Shown here piece by piece: positions 41,740 to 51,345 of a stretch of DNA of 64,000 nt. Within the stretch, counting starts at the first letter, position 1, and each line of letters begins with the position of its first letter. Below the pieces are notes generated by a model that worked only from the letters and a program-made list of their open reading frames with translations, ran no database searches and had not been told where the DNA came from. This DNA is from Ectopseudomonas mendocina. GTDB taxonomy: Bacteria > Pseudomonadota > Gammaproteobacteria > Pseudomonadales > Pseudomonadaceae. The stretch covers positions 62,001 to 126,000 of the forward strand of contig NZ_VRYE01000005.1 of the NCBI RefSeq assembly GCF_008041835.1, written 5' to 3'. A program made the translations under genes and the position numbers.

Positions 41740-41798
41740 TGACGAGTGGCCCTGCGCCTGCTATCACTAGAACGAAGATTTCGGATGGATCGCCACCC

Positions 41799-42530
41799 AT
41801 GCCTGCAGTACGCGTCTGGCTATTGCTCCTCCTGCTGTCGCCTGCGCTGGCTTCGGCCGAACTGCTGCGTCTGGTGGCCAATCCCTGGCCGCCTTTCAAT
41901 GACCAGGAACTTCCCGGCAAGGGGCTGGCCAGTGACCTGGTGGAACAGGCGCTCAAGCGCGCGGGCTACAGCACCAGTTATGTGGAAGTGCCCTGGGAGC
42001 GAGCGGTATTGGGGCTCAAGCGCGGCGACTACGACGTGCTGATCAACGCCTGGTACAGCGCCGAGCGCACCGAGTACGGCTATTTTTCCCAGCCCTATCT
42101 GGTCAATCGCATCCGCCTGATGCAGCGCAAGGGCGGTTCGATTCGCTTCGAAAACCTGGCCGATCTCTACCCGTACAGCATCGCGGTGATTCGCGGCTAT
42201 GCCTATTCCAAGAAGTTCGACAGCGACCCGCGCCTGCTCAAGGTCGGTGTCGGCAGCTTCGAGATTGCCGCACGCATGTTGCACGCCGGGCGAGTGCAGC
42301 TCGCGCTGGAAGACGAGTTGGTGGCGCGTCATGTTCTTGCGCGAGAGTTGAGCTCCATTCGCGATGAGCTGGAGTTCTTACCTTTGCCGCTGAGCGAGAA
42401 TGGCCTGCACATACTGGTGAGGCGCAGCCATCCCTATTTTCGCGAGATCGCCAGACGCTTCGATGCAGCGATTCAGGCGATGAGAAACGATGGCAGCTAT
42501 GCCGCGACGCTGCAGCGGCACGCTCCCTGA
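41799..42530 (+). CDS. Periplasmic solute-binding protein, family 3 (orphan)
   Basis: This 243-residue protein has a signal peptide (about 1-20, ALASA) and a family 3 binding fold with VANPWPPFNDQELPGKGLASDLVEQAL and KRGDYDVLINAWYSAERTEYG. No permease or ATPase gene is near. The closest context is a convergent REC-REC-GGEEF gene that abuts it end to end. It resembles the orphan at 14813-15571; such proteins in pseudomonads are often annotated as amino-acid binding without proof. The start was chosen at the signal peptide; the long upstream extension is antisense to the flavoprotein gene. Confidence 0.82.
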   Translation: MPAVRVWLLLLLLSPALASAELLRLVANPWPPFNDQELPGKGLASDLVEQALKRAGYSTSYVEVPWERAVLGLKRGDYDVLINAWYSAERTEYGYFSQPYLVNRIRLMQRKGGSIRFENLADLYPYSIAVIRGYAYSKKFDSDPRLLKVGVGSFEIAARMLHAGRVQLALEDELVARHVLARELSSIRDELEFLPLPLSENGLHILVRRSHPYFREIARRFDAAIQAMRNDGSYAATLQRHAP

Positions 42531-43766
42531 TCAGGCCAGGACAGTACGCGCGCGGCCCTGCTGCTTGGCCCGATACAGGCGAATGTCGGCTTCGTGCAGC
42601 AGGCTCTCCAGGTCTTCCGGCTCGCCCTGATGCAGCCCGGCGCTGAACGATAGCGCGGGCGCGCCGACGGCGTAATGCAGGCCGGCGCACTGTCGGCGCA
42701 GTTTATCCAGTGCCTGAGCCACATGATCCGCGCCATGCAGGGTCAGCAGGGCAAATTCCTCTCCGCCCAGGCGACCCAGCAGCATGTCGGGGAAGGCATT
42801 GCTCATCGCCCGCGCGAATACCACCAGGGCGCTGTCGCCGCTGGCATGGCCGAAGCCATCGTTGATTTGCTTGAAGTGATCGAGGTCGAGCATCGCCACG
42901 CTGATCTCGCGGCCTTCCCGTTGCGCCTGCTGCAGCAGCTGCATGCCCTGTTCGTAGAAGGCGCGGCGATTGTTCAGGCCGGTCAGGGCATCGAACTGTG
43001 CGGCCTTTTTCAGTGCGCGCAACAGGTCGCGGCGCTCCAGAGTCGACATCACCCGGCAATTCAGCTCTTCCGGGCAGAAGGGCTTGCGCAGGAAGTCGTC
43101 GGCGCCGTGCTTGATGAACTGCGCGCTGAGCGAGCCCTTGGGGTCGGCGGACACGCCGATGATGATCAGGTCATTGAGACGCAGCTTCTGGCGCAGCAGC
43201 TTGACCAGCTCGAAGCCGCTGACGCCCGGCATGGCATGGTCGAGGACCAGCAGGTCGAGGTCGGGGTGCTCGTTCAGCTGGCGCAGAGTCTCCTTGCCGT
43301 CGCTGGCTTCGATGATCTGGTAGTGGTGCGCTTCGAGAATGTGGCGGATGTAATGGCGCTGCGCTGCAGAGTCGTCGGCGATGAGAATCTTGATATGGCT
43401 GTTGTGATCGAGCCGGTGCAGCAGGCGGAAGGCGTACTCGTAGGAATGCTGGCTTTCCTTGAGTACGTAGTCGACCACGCCTTTCATCAGCAGATCGTCA
43501 CGGCGCTGTTCGTTGTAGCTGCCACTGAGCACGATGCACGGCAGGTGGTAGCGCATCACCAGATCGACGCTTTCGCCGTCCGGTGCGTCCGGCAGGTGCA
43601 GGTCGACGATGGCGGCGAAGAACAGCGCCGCAGAGGTCTCCAGCATGACCTCCGCTTCTGCCAGTGAGGCACAGAAGATCGGCTCCAGATCGGTTTCCTG
43701 ACGGAACAGATGCTCGAGGATCTTCAGTACCAGTGGGCTGTCTTCAATGACCAGAATATTGCGCAT
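42531..43766 (-). CDS. Response regulator with two receivers and a GGEEF diguanylate cyclase domain
   Basis: The 411-residue protein has receiver 1 (about 1-115, phospho-acceptor Asp55), receiver 2 (about 125-240, Asp176 in VLDHAMPG, KPF switch Lys) and a GGDEF domain with the active-site variant GGEEF (334-338), which is catalytically competent in this family. No RxxD inhibitory site is present five residues before it, so product inhibition is probably absent. Output would be cyclic di-GMP in the cytoplasm, controlled by an unlinked kinase. It starts 41 bases after dbpA. Confidence 0.92.
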   Translation of the reverse strand: MRNILVIEDSPLVLKILEHLFRQETDLEPIFCASLAEAEVMLETSAALFFAAIVDLHLPDAPDGESVDLVMRYHLPCIVLSGSYNEQRRDDLLMKGVVDYVLKESQHSYEYAFRLLHRLDHNSHIKILIADDSAAQRHYIRHILEAHHYQIIEASDGKETLRQLNEHPDLDLLVLDHAMPGVSGFELVKLLRQKLRLNDLIIIGVSADPKGSLSAQFIKHGADDFLRKPFCPEELNCRVMSTLERRDLLRALKKAAQFDALTGLNNRRAFYEQGMQLLQQAQREGREISVAMLDLDHFKQINDGFGHASGDSALVVFARAMSNAFPDMLLGRLGGEEFALLTLHGADHVAQALDKLRRQCAGLHYAVGAPALSFSAGLHQGEPEDLESLLHEADIRLYRAKQQGRARTVLA

Positions 43767-43807
43767 GGGTAACTCCGGCCCAGGCCGTTTGATTCTTTAT
43801 ATCAGCC

Positions 43808-45184
43808 TTACAATAGACGCACACGCAGCGTTCTACCCTTGATCTTGCCTTCAGTGAGGCGCTTGAGCGCCTGGCGGGCGACGTCGCGTTCGACTGCGAC
43901 ATAGGCCTGGTAGTCGAACAGGGCGATCTTGCCGACCTGGCTACCCGGCAGCCCGGCGTCGCCGGTCAGGGCACCAAGGATATCGCCGGGGCGTAGTTTG
44001 TCCTTGCGTCCGGCACCGATGCACAGGGTGTGCATCGGCGGCAGCAGCGGCTCACCCGTCGCCTTGGCTGCAGGCAGCGGGTACCAGGCCAGTTCCTTGC
44101 CTTGCAGGGTTTCGATGGCCTGGGCGCGACCGGCTTCGGCCGGGGCCACCAGGCTCAGTGCCAGGCCTTTCTCGCCGGCGCGACCACTGCGGCCAATGCG
44201 GTGGATATGCACTTCGGCATCGCGCGACAGTTCGACGTTGATCACCATTTCCAGCCCGGCGATATCCAGGCCGCGCGCTGCGACATCGGTGGCCACCAGA
44301 ACACTCAGGCTACGATTGGCGAACAATGCCAGCACCTGATCACGTTCGCGTTGCTCCAGGTCACCATGCAGGGCCGCGGCGGAAATTTTCTCGGCCTCCA
44401 GTTGTGCGGCCAGTTCGCCGCATTGCTGGCGGGTGGCACAAAAGGCAACCGCCGGTTGCTTGCGAAAATGCCGCAGCAGGGTGCTGACCGCTTCCATACG
44501 TTGGCTCGGCGCTATTTCGTAGAAGCGCTGCTCGATCTGCCCGTCGTCGTGCTGCGCCTCCACTTCGACCCGCTCCGGGCTACGCAAGAAACGTGCGGCA
44601 AGCTGTTCGATGGCGGGCGGATAGGTGGCGGAGAACAGCAGAGTCTGACGGCGTGCCGGGGTCTGCTCGATGATGTCGGCGATGCTGTCGATAAAACCCA
44701 TGTCGAGCATACGGTCGGCTTCGTCGAGTACCAGGGTATTGAGCCCATCGACTTTCAGCGTGCCTTTGCGCAGATGCTCCTGCACCCGCCCCGGCGTGCC
44801 GACGATGACATGGGCACCGTGTTCCAGCGAGCCGATCTGCGGGCCGAAGGGCACGCCACCACACAGGGTCAGTACCTTGATGTTATCGGCGGCGCGGGCC
44901 AGGCGGCGAATTTCCTTGGCCACCTGGTCGGCCAGTTCGCGGGTCGGGCACAGCACCAGCGCCTGGCAGCCGAAGTAACGCGGGTTGAGCGGGTGCAGCA
45001 GGCCAATGCCGAAGGCGGCGGTCTTGCCACTGCCGGTCTTGGCCTGGGCAATGAGGTCGCGACCCTTGAGGATCAGCGGCAGGCTGGCAGCCTGGATCGG
45101 CGTCATTTCGGCATAGCCGATGGCGGCAAGGTTGGCCTGCATGGCGGCAGAGATTGGCAGGCTGGCGAAGGCGGTAGCGGTCAC
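43808..45184 (-). CDS. dbpA: ATP-dependent RNA helicase DbpA
   Basis: DbpA is a DEAD-box helicase activated by hairpin 92 of 23S rRNA and acts in large-subunit assembly. The product has AKTGSGKT, PTRELADQ, DEAD, SAT and HRIGRSGRAG, plus the C-terminal RRM-like RNA-binding domain (about 385-458, with DKLRPGDILGALTGDAGL) diagnostic of DbpA. I chose the GTG at 45184 (TATAFASLPIS follows), giving 458 residues, against 457 in E. coli; the longer frame runs 68 residues into the upstream gap and transporter end. The ribosome site is weak. Confidence 0.93.
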   Translation of the reverse strand: MTATAFASLPISAAMQANLAAIGYAEMTPIQAASLPLILKGRDLIAQAKTGSGKTAAFGIGLLHPLNPRYFGCQALVLCPTRELADQVAKEIRRLARAADNIKVLTLCGGVPFGPQIGSLEHGAHVIVGTPGRVQEHLRKGTLKVDGLNTLVLDEADRMLDMGFIDSIADIIEQTPARRQTLLFSATYPPAIEQLAARFLRSPERVEVEAQHDDGQIEQRFYEIAPSQRMEAVSTLLRHFRKQPAVAFCATRQQCGELAAQLEAEKISAAALHGDLEQRERDQVLALFANRSLSVLVATDVAARGLDIAGLEMVINVELSRDAEVHIHRIGRSGRAGEKGLALSLVAPAEAGRAQAIETLQGKELAWYPLPAAKATGEPLLPPMHTLCIGAGRKDKLRPGDILGALTGDAGLPGSQVGKIALFDYQAYVAVERDVARQALKRLTEGKIKGRTLRVRLL

Positions 45185-45233
45185 GGCAAGTGCTCGGGTG
45201 TGGCGAAACAGGGCGGCAGTGTAGCAGGCCCGC

Positions 45234-46658
45234 TCATTCGTCCGCTGAAACCTCGATGTTGCGCCGACCACGGCCATCCTGCCGATCCAGTTGCAGGAAG
45301 ATCGCGGCGGCCAGCATGGACAGCACACCCATGCACAGGTAGGTGGCCTGGAACGCCTGCAGCACCTGCCCGCTGTCACCCAGTTCACGGCTGAAGCCGC
45401 TGAGCAGCGCCGCTGCCGAGGCTACGCCAAGGCCCATCGCCAACTGCACCACCACCGACAGCAGGCTGTTGCCGCTGCTGGCGTCACGGTTGTCCAGATC
45501 GATCAGGGTCACGGTGTTCATCGCGGTGAACTGCAGCGAGTTGCAGGCGCCGATCAGGCTCAGCTGAATGATCAGTTGCAGTGTCGACGTATCGCTGTCC
45601 ACCAGCGCCAGGCTGGCGATCAGTGCACCGAGCAGCAGGGTGTTGCTGGTCAGGATGTTGCGGTAGCCGAGGCGTTCGATCAGCGGCCTGGCCAGTGGTT
45701 TGGCCGCCATGGCGGCCAGTGCCAGAGGGATCAGGCTCATGCCGGCCTGGGCGGGCGAATAGCCCATCGCCAGTTGCAGCAGTAGCGGCGTGAGAAAGGG
45801 CAGTGCGCCGCTGCCAAGGCGAGCGAAGAGGTTGCCGATGATGCCCACGGCGAAGCTGCGGGTGTGGAACAGCGACGGGGCGAACAAGGGGTGCTCGATG
45901 CGTCCGGCGCGCAGCCAGTAAGCGGCCAGGCAGGCCATGCCGCCGAGTAACAGCAGCACCACGCGCATGGTCGGCAGGTGCAGCTCACCGAGCCCTTCGA
46001 GGGCCACGGTGATCAGCAGCATGGCGGCGCCGAACAGCAGAAAACCGACGCTATCGAAGCGGCTGCGCTCAGGGCCGCGCAGGTCGGGCATATGGCGCAA
46101 TGCTGCCCAGCAGCCGAGTAGTCCCACTGGCAGGTTGATCAGGAAGATCCAGTGCCAGCTGGCCACTTCCACCAACCAGCCACCGAGGCTCGGGCCGATC
46201 AGCGGGCCGAGCAGGCCGGGCAGGGTGATGAAGCTCATGATCCGTACCAGCTCCGAGCGCGGATAGGCGCGCAGCACCACCAGTCGCCCGACCGGCATCA
46301 TCAGCGCGCCGCCCAGGCCCTGGATGACCCGTGCGCCAATCAGCATGCTCAGCGACTCCGCCAGTGCGCAGAGCAGCGAGCCGAGGCTGAACAGGGCGAT
46401 GGCGCCGAAGAAGATGCGCCGCGTGCCGAAGCGGTCGGCGATCCAGCCCGATGCCGGGATCAGCAGGGCCACGGTAAGCATGTAGGCGATCACCACCGAC
46501 TGCATGCGCAATGGATTTTCGCCGAGGTCGGCGGCCATGGCCGGTAATGCGGTGTTGAGGATGGTGCCATCCAGCGTCTGCATGAAGAAGGCGATGGCGA
46601 CTATCCAGGGCAGCAGGCGGGCGGTGCGTGGGTCGAGCGACGGGAGGCTGGTCTGCAT
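45234..46658 (-). CDS. MFS multidrug exporter, DHA2 type (MdtD-like)
   Basis: The 474-residue inner-membrane protein has 13-14 predicted helices and DHA2 signatures: LDGTILNTALPAMAADLG in helix 1, GWIADRFGTRRIF in loop 2-3, RVIQGLGGALMMPVGR in helix 4. It would export drugs or metabolites with a proton gradient. The start at 46658 (MQTSLPSLDPRTARLLPW) matches MdtD-like proteins; an upstream ATG adds 14 residues without support. It is 49 bases before dbpA, same strand. The substrate is unknown. Confidence 0.88.
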   Translation of the reverse strand: MQTSLPSLDPRTARLLPWIVAIAFFMQTLDGTILNTALPAMAADLGENPLRMQSVVIAYMLTVALLIPASGWIADRFGTRRIFFGAIALFSLGSLLCALAESLSMLIGARVIQGLGGALMMPVGRLVVLRAYPRSELVRIMSFITLPGLLGPLIGPSLGGWLVEVASWHWIFLINLPVGLLGCWAALRHMPDLRGPERSRFDSVGFLLFGAAMLLITVALEGLGELHLPTMRVVLLLLGGMACLAAYWLRAGRIEHPLFAPSLFHTRSFAVGIIGNLFARLGSGALPFLTPLLLQLAMGYSPAQAGMSLIPLALAAMAAKPLARPLIERLGYRNILTSNTLLLGALIASLALVDSDTSTLQLIIQLSLIGACNSLQFTAMNTVTLIDLDNRDASSGNSLLSVVVQLAMGLGVASAAALLSGFSRELGDSGQVLQAFQATYLCMGVLSMLAAAIFLQLDRQDGRGRRNIEVSADE

Positions 46659-46924
46659 GCGGCGTCCGGCAGTGGTTAGCGGCGATAACCTGTACGCCAT
46701 TATCGCTGGCTATGCCCTCGTTCGGCGGCAGCGCCGTAAATAAATTCACAACGCCACGCAGGCGTCGAACCGGCTGGCACCGGCAGAAGCCTGGCTGGAG
46801 CAGCAAGCCTGGTGTTATCTGCGTAATGGGCGGGCGTCGGCGCTGTAAAAGGGCGAATGAACACGCGCCTGCAGAGACTGGGCGTATTCACTCGCGAGGG
46901 GGTAGCGCAACTGCTCGGTTGTGA

Positions 46925-48622
46925 TCAGGCCACAGACACTGACCGCTGAGCTTGCCCGCGCGCCGGCCGATCACCGGCGACGAAATAGGGTGCGTTACTG
47001 CGCGGCAGCGGCTGGCGCCCACGAATGCGGTCGGCGATCTTCTCCGCCATCATGATGGTGGTGGCGTTGAGGTTGCCGGTGATGATCTCCGGCATGATCG
47101 ACGCATCCACCACGCGCAGCCCCTGCAGGCCATGCACGCGGCCCTGGCCGTCGACCACCGCCATGTCGTCCTCGCCCATCTTGCACGAGCAGGAAGGGTG
47201 ATAGGCAGTCTCGGCATGGTTGCGGATGAAGTCATCCAGCTCGGCATCGCTCTGTAGATGCGCGCCGGGGCTGATTTCGCGGCCACGATACTGGTCCAGG
47301 GCCGGTTGGGCCATGATCTCGCGGGTGATGCGGATGCCGTCGCTGAATTCCTGCCAGTCCTGTTCATGGCTCATGTAGTTGAACAGGATGCTCGGGTGCG
47401 CATGCGGGTCGCGGGATTTGAGGCGAATGCGGCCACGGCTCGGCGAGCGCATCGAGCCCATGTGCGCCTGGAAGCCGTGTTCCTGCACGCCCTTGCTGCC
47501 GTTGTAATTGATCGCCACCGGCAGGAAGTGGTACTGGATGTTGGGCCAGGCGAACTCCTCGCGGCTGCGAATAAAACCGCCCGCTTCGAACTGATTGCTG
47601 GCGCCCAGGCCTTTACCGCGAAACAGCCAGTTGGCACCGATGGCCGGCTGGTTCCACCATTTGGTCGCCGGGAAAATCGACACCGGCTCCTTGCAGGCGT
47701 ACTGCAGGTAGAGCTCGAGGTGATCCTGCAGGTTCTCGCCGACGCCGGGCAGATCCTGCACCACGGGGATGTCGAACTCACGCAGCAGGGCTGCCGGGCC
47801 GACGCCGGAGCGCTGCAGAATTTGCGGCGAGGCGATGGCGCCGGCGCACAGCAGCACTTCGCGGCGGGCATGAACGGTGAGCGGGGTGCTGTCGTCGCCC
47901 TGCAGATAGGCCACGCCCATGGCACGCTTGCCGTCGAAGAGGATGCGGTCGGTGGTGGCGTGGGTCACGATGGTCAGGTTCGCGCGCGCCCGAGCCTGAT
48001 CCAGATAGCCGCGCGCGGTGCTGGCACGTCGGCCTTGCGGCGTCACCGTGCGGTCCATCGGGCCGAAGCCTTCCTGCTGGTAGCCGTTGAGGTCATCGGT
48101 ACGTGGGTAACCGGCCTGCACGCCGGCCTCGATCATGGCGTGGAACAGTGGGTTGTTGCCGACCTTGGGCGTGGTCACGCTGACCGGGCCGTCGCCGCCG
48201 TGGTAATCATTGGCGCCGATATCGCGGCTTTCCGCCTTGCGGAAATACGGCAGGCAGTCGTGGTAGCTCCAGTCTTCCAGCCCTTTGGCCGTGGCCCAGT
48301 TGTCGAAGTCCATGGCGTTGCCACGGATGTAGCACATGCCGTTGATCAGCGATGAGCCGCCCAGCCCCTTGCCGCGTCCGCACTCCATGCGGCGGTTGTT
48401 CATGTACGGCTCTGGCTCGGTTTCGTAGGCCCAGTTGTAGCGCCGGCCCTGCAGGGGGAAGGCCAGGGCAGCGGGCATCTGGGTGCGAAAGTCCAGGCGG
48501 TAGTCCGGGCCGCCGGCTTCCAGCAGCAGCACGCTGACGTCGGCATCCTCGGTCAGGCGAGTGGCCAGCACATTACCGGCCGAGCCGGCGCCGATGATGA
48601 TGTAATCGTATTCCTGGGTCAT
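46925..48622 (-). CDS. betA: Choline dehydrogenase
   Basis: BetA is the membrane-associated FAD enzyme that oxidises choline to betaine aldehyde and can continue to glycine betaine. The 565-residue GMC oxidoreductase has [17 protein letters not shown] at the N-terminus, [36 protein letters not shown] and the C-terminal catalytic HPSCSCKMG followed by [17 protein letters not shown]. It is the last gene of the betI-betB-betA cluster, 157 bases after betB; that gap contains two repeats. Confidence 0.97.
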   Translation of the reverse strand: MTQEYDYIIIGAGSAGNVLATRLTEDADVSVLLLEAGGPDYRLDFRTQMPAALAFPLQGRRYNWAYETEPEPYMNNRRMECGRGKGLGGSSLINGMCYIRGNAMDFDNWATAKGLEDWSYHDCLPYFRKAESRDIGANDYHGGDGPVSVTTPKVGNNPLFHAMIEAGVQAGYPRTDDLNGYQQEGFGPMDRTVTPQGRRASTARGYLDQARARANLTIVTHATTDRILFDGKRAMGVAYLQGDDSTPLTVHARREVLLCAGAIASPQILQRSGVGPAALLREFDIPVVQDLPGVGENLQDHLELYLQYACKEPVSIFPATKWWNQPAIGANWLFRGKGLGASNQFEAGGFIRSREEFAWPNIQYHFLPVAINYNGSKGVQEHGFQAHMGSMRSPSRGRIRLKSRDPHAHPSILFNYMSHEQDWQEFSDGIRITREIMAQPALDQYRGREISPGAHLQSDAELDDFIRNHAETAYHPSCSCKMGEDDMAVVDGQGRVHGLQGLRVVDASIMPEIITGNLNATTIMMAEKIADRIRGRQPLPRSNAPYFVAGDRPARGQAQRSVSVA

Positions 48623-48703
48623 GCTTCCTCCTGTTGCCCGGCTGTTATCCGGGAAAACGCGAGTGACAGTTCCCGGATTGCATCCGGGCTACGGGCGGCG
48701 TTT

Positions 48704-48771
48704 GTTAGGAGTGGATTTATCCGCGATGCCTTTCGCGGCTGAAGCGGTGCGCCGCCAGGTCGCTCCCACAA
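48704..48771. repeat. REP-like GTAGGAG-type repeat between betB and betA
   Basis: GTTAGGAGTGGATTTATCCGCGA, TCGCGGCTGAAGC and CGCTCCCAC form the usual palindromic layout of this Pseudomonas repeat. Just before it, CCCGGATTGCATCCGGG (48672-48688) forms another short hairpin. Both lie inside the bet transcript. Confidence 0.7.
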
Positions 48772-48779
48772 AACGGTGT

Positions 48780-50252
48780 TCAGAACACTGACGCGTAATC
48801 GCCCATTTCCAACTGCACCGACTTGATGCGGGTGTAGTGGCCGAGGGTGACCAGGCCGTTCTCGCGGCCGACGCCGGACTGCTTGTAGCCGCCCACCGGC
48901 ATCTCGGCTGGCGACTCACCCCAGGTGTTGATCCAGCAGATGCCGGCTTCCAGCTTGTGGATCACCCGGTGCGCGCGGTTCAGATCGCGAGTCACCACAC
49001 CGGCAGCCAGGCCGTAGTCGGTATCGTTGGCGCGGCGGATCACTTCCTCTTCACTGTCGTAGATGAGGATGCTCATCACCGGGCCGAAGATTTCCTCGCG
49101 CACGATGGTCATGTCGTCGCGGCAGTCGGTGAACACGGTCGGCGCGACATAGGCGCCCTTGGCGTAGTCGCCATCGGTGACGCGTGAACCACCGATCAGC
49201 AGGCGTGCGCCCTCTTTGCGGCCCTGCTCGATGTAGCCGAGCACGCTTTCCATGTGCGCGTAGCTCACCAGCGGGCCGAAGTTGGTGGTGTCAGCCAGCG
49301 GATCGCCCAGGCGGATGCGCTTGACGCGCTCCAGCACCTTGGCTTCGAAGCGAGCTTGCAGCATGCGCGGTACGAACACGCGGGTGCCGTTGGTGCATAC
49401 CTGGCCGGAACTGTAGAAGTTGGCCATCACCGCGATGTCGGCGGCGCGGTCCAGATCGGCGTCCTCGAACACGATCAGTGGCGACTTGCCGCCCAGCTCC
49501 ATGGTCACTTCCTTGAGGCTGGAACTGGAGGCGCTGGCCATGACTTTCTTGCCGGTGACGGTGCCGCCGGTGAAGGAAATCTTCTCGATACCCGGATGCT
49601 CGGTCAGCCACTGGCCCACTTCGCGACCGCTGCCGGTGAGCACGTTGAACACGCCGTCGGGTAGGCCGGCAGCGGTGTAGATCTCGGCCAGTTTCAGTGC
49701 GGTCAGCGAGGTGACTTCGCTGGGCTTGAAGATCATTGCGTTACCGGCGGCCAGGGCCGGAGCGGACTTCCACAGGGCGATCTGGATCGGGTAGTTCCAG
49801 GCACCGATGCCGGCGACCACGCCCAGCGGTTCGCGACGGGTGTAGACGAAAGAGGTCTCGCGCAGCGGGATCTGCTCGCCTTCGATAGCCGGGATCAGGC
49901 CTGCGTAGTACTCCAGCACGTCGGCGCCGGTGACGATATCGACGTAGCGGGTTTCGGAAAGCGGTTTGCCAGTGTCGAGGGTTTCCAGCTCGGCCAGCTC
50001 ATCGTTGCGCGCACGGAGGATATCCACCGCCTTGCGCAGGATGCGCGAGCGCTGCATGGCGGTCATCGCCGCCCACACCTTTTGCCCCTCGGCGGCGCTG
50101 GCGACAGCGCGATCCACGTCTGCCTGGCTGGCGCATTGCACCTTGGCCAGCACCTCGCCGGTGGCCGGGTTGATGCTGTCGAAGGTTTCTCCACTGCTGG
50201 CGGCGACGTACTGGCCACCGATGTAGAGCTGCTGTTCGGCGAAACGTGGCAT
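48780..50252 (-). CDS. betB: Betaine aldehyde dehydrogenase
   Basis: BetB oxidises betaine aldehyde to glycine betaine with NAD(P)+. The 490-residue aldehyde dehydrogenase has catalytic Cys286 (GQVCTNGTR) and general base Glu252 (MELGGKSP), the same numbers as the well-studied P. aeruginosa enzyme, and the cofactor loop [11 protein letters not shown]. It lies between betI and betA. A BetI-like dyad 50 bases upstream suggests it has its own regulated promoter in addition to read-through from betI. Confidence 0.97.
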   Translation of the reverse strand: MPRFAEQQLYIGGQYVAASSGETFDSINPATGEVLAKVQCASQADVDRAVASAAEGQKVWAAMTAMQRSRILRKAVDILRARNDELAELETLDTGKPLSETRYVDIVTGADVLEYYAGLIPAIEGEQIPLRETSFVYTRREPLGVVAGIGAWNYPIQIALWKSAPALAAGNAMIFKPSEVTSLTALKLAEIYTAAGLPDGVFNVLTGSGREVGQWLTEHPGIEKISFTGGTVTGKKVMASASSSSLKEVTMELGGKSPLIVFEDADLDRAADIAVMANFYSSGQVCTNGTRVFVPRMLQARFEAKVLERVKRIRLGDPLADTTNFGPLVSYAHMESVLGYIEQGRKEGARLLIGGSRVTDGDYAKGAYVAPTVFTDCRDDMTIVREEIFGPVMSILIYDSEEEVIRRANDTDYGLAAGVVTRDLNRAHRVIHKLEAGICWINTWGESPAEMPVGGYKQSGVGRENGLVTLGHYTRIKSVQLEMGDYASVF

Positions 50253-50302
50253 GGGCTGTCCTCTGTCTTCGACCTGCTTAGAGAACAGCCTATTTTATTT
50301 AA

Positions 50303-50316
50303 ATTGAACGATCAAT
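50303..50316. promoter_or_regulatory. BetI-like operator before betB
   Basis: ATTGAACGATCAAT is a near-perfect dyad in an AT-rich patch 51 bases before the betB start. It matches 12 of 14 bases of the dyad before betI, which supports a shared regulator. Confidence 0.7.
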
Positions 50317-50384
50317 CAACAAAAACGACAGGGCGCTGCCAATCACGACATGGCCAGGCGGTTATTGCGTAGAGCCGTTAACGG

Positions 50385-50406
50385 GTAGGGTGGGCTTTAG
50401 CCCACC
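50385..50406. repeat. GTAGGGTGGG hairpin repeat after betI
   Basis: A GGTGGGC/GCCCACC stem with a TTTA loop and a preceding GGGTA makes this a short member of the GTAGGGTGG repeat family. It lies between the betI stop and the betB promoter region. Confidence 0.6.
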
Positions 50407-50443
50407 AAGGTCATGCGCGTGAGGCCTTGCCGTCGGCAACCCT

Positions 50444-51034
50444 CTAACGAGCCTTGGCCAATTGCAGGTCGAGGTAGTCGTAGGCGATGCGGCGCGCCTG
50501 TTCGGTATCGAAGGCTTCGCCGGAAAGCGCACCGCGCAGCCACAGGCCGTCGATCAGCGAGGCCAGACCACGTGCGGCAAGGCGTGCCTGATCCTGCGGC
50601 AGCGCGCGGCGGAACTGACCACACAGGTTGGAGTAGAGACGGTGATCGTTGACCCGCTGCAGGCGGCGCAGGGCCGGCTGATGCATGCTGCTGGCCCAGA
50701 ATGCCAGCCAGGTCTTCATCGCCGGGCCGCTGACCTGGCTGTCGTCGAAGTTGCCATCGATCATCGCCTTCAGGTGCGCGCGCGGGCTGTCGTCGCTCAG
50801 CGTCCGGCGCCGCTCGGCCACGGCATCGCGCAACGCCTGCATCAGGTGACGCATGGTCGCTTCGAGCAGGCCGTTCTTGTCCTTGAAGTAGTGGCTGATG
50901 ATGCCGTTGGAGACGCCGGCCAGGCGGGCGATATAGGCGATGCTGGCATCGGCCATGCCAACCTGGTCCACGGCTTCCAGGGTGGCGGCGATCAGTTGCG
51001 AGCGGCGAATGGGCTGCATGCCGACCTTGGGCAT
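50444..51034 (-). CDS. betI: BetI, TetR-family repressor of choline oxidation genes
   Basis: BetI represses the bet genes until choline is present. The 196-residue protein has the TetR helix-turn-helix (about 8-55, with [32 protein letters not shown]) and the BetI-specific N-terminus [16 protein letters not shown] chose the start at 51034 because it matches the known BetI N-terminus and length; an upstream ATG would read through its own operator. A dyad at 51081-51094 lies 47 bases upstream, so autoregulation is likely. Confidence 0.95.
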   Translation of the reverse strand: MPKVGMQPIRRSQLIAATLEAVDQVGMADASIAYIARLAGVSNGIISHYFKDKNGLLEATMRHLMQALRDAVAERRRTLSDDSPRAHLKAMIDGNFDDSQVSGPAMKTWLAFWASSMHQPALRRLQRVNDHRLYSNLCGQFRRALPQDQARLAARGLASLIDGLWLRGALSGEAFDTEQARRIAYDYLDLQLAKAR

Positions 51035-51080
51035 CGGGCTCTCCATGGGGGACAGGAGGGCGCAGTCTAGGCGGATTTTG

Positions 51081-51094
51081 ATTGATCGATCAAT
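51081..51094. promoter_or_regulatory. BetI-like operator before betI
   Basis: ATTGATCGATCAAT is a perfect 14-base palindrome 47 bases before the betI start and closely matches the dyad before betB. Confidence 0.7.
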
Positions 51095-51132
51095 TGCAGG
51101 GCGAGGCAAGCAGAAACGACAAAGCGGGGCGA

Positions 51133-51313
51133 AGCCTGATAGCAGTCAGTTAAGGCTGTACGCGTTTGGCTCCCCTCTCCCGTTTACGGGAGAGGGGCTG
51201 GGGGAGAGGGCCGCAATACCGCGAAACGGCCATTTACCCCTCTCCCTAACCCTCTCCCGAGAGGGGACGACTGATCGTAGCCAGTCGGGCGCTTAACTGA
51301 TCGGCATTAGGCC
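51133..51313. repeat. MITE-like palindromic element between betI and a binding-protein gene
   Basis: Imperfect 22-base terminal inverted repeats (51133-51154 and 51292-51313; 16 of 22 pair) enclose two inverted copies of a CCCCTCTCCC motif (51171-51197 and 51236-51267), each itself a hairpin. There is no reading frame inside. It fills most of the 311-base gap and looks like a small non-autonomous mobile or REP-type element; its right end recurs at 36264-36292. Confidence 0.6.
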
Positions 51314-51345
51314 GCAGCCCGCTTTGAGGCGTTACGCGTCGAAGC

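Noticed and set aside
46857..46952. 31-codon frame after the MFS exporter gene start
   Set aside because: It has no clear ribosome site or family, and it runs into the end of betA on the other strand.
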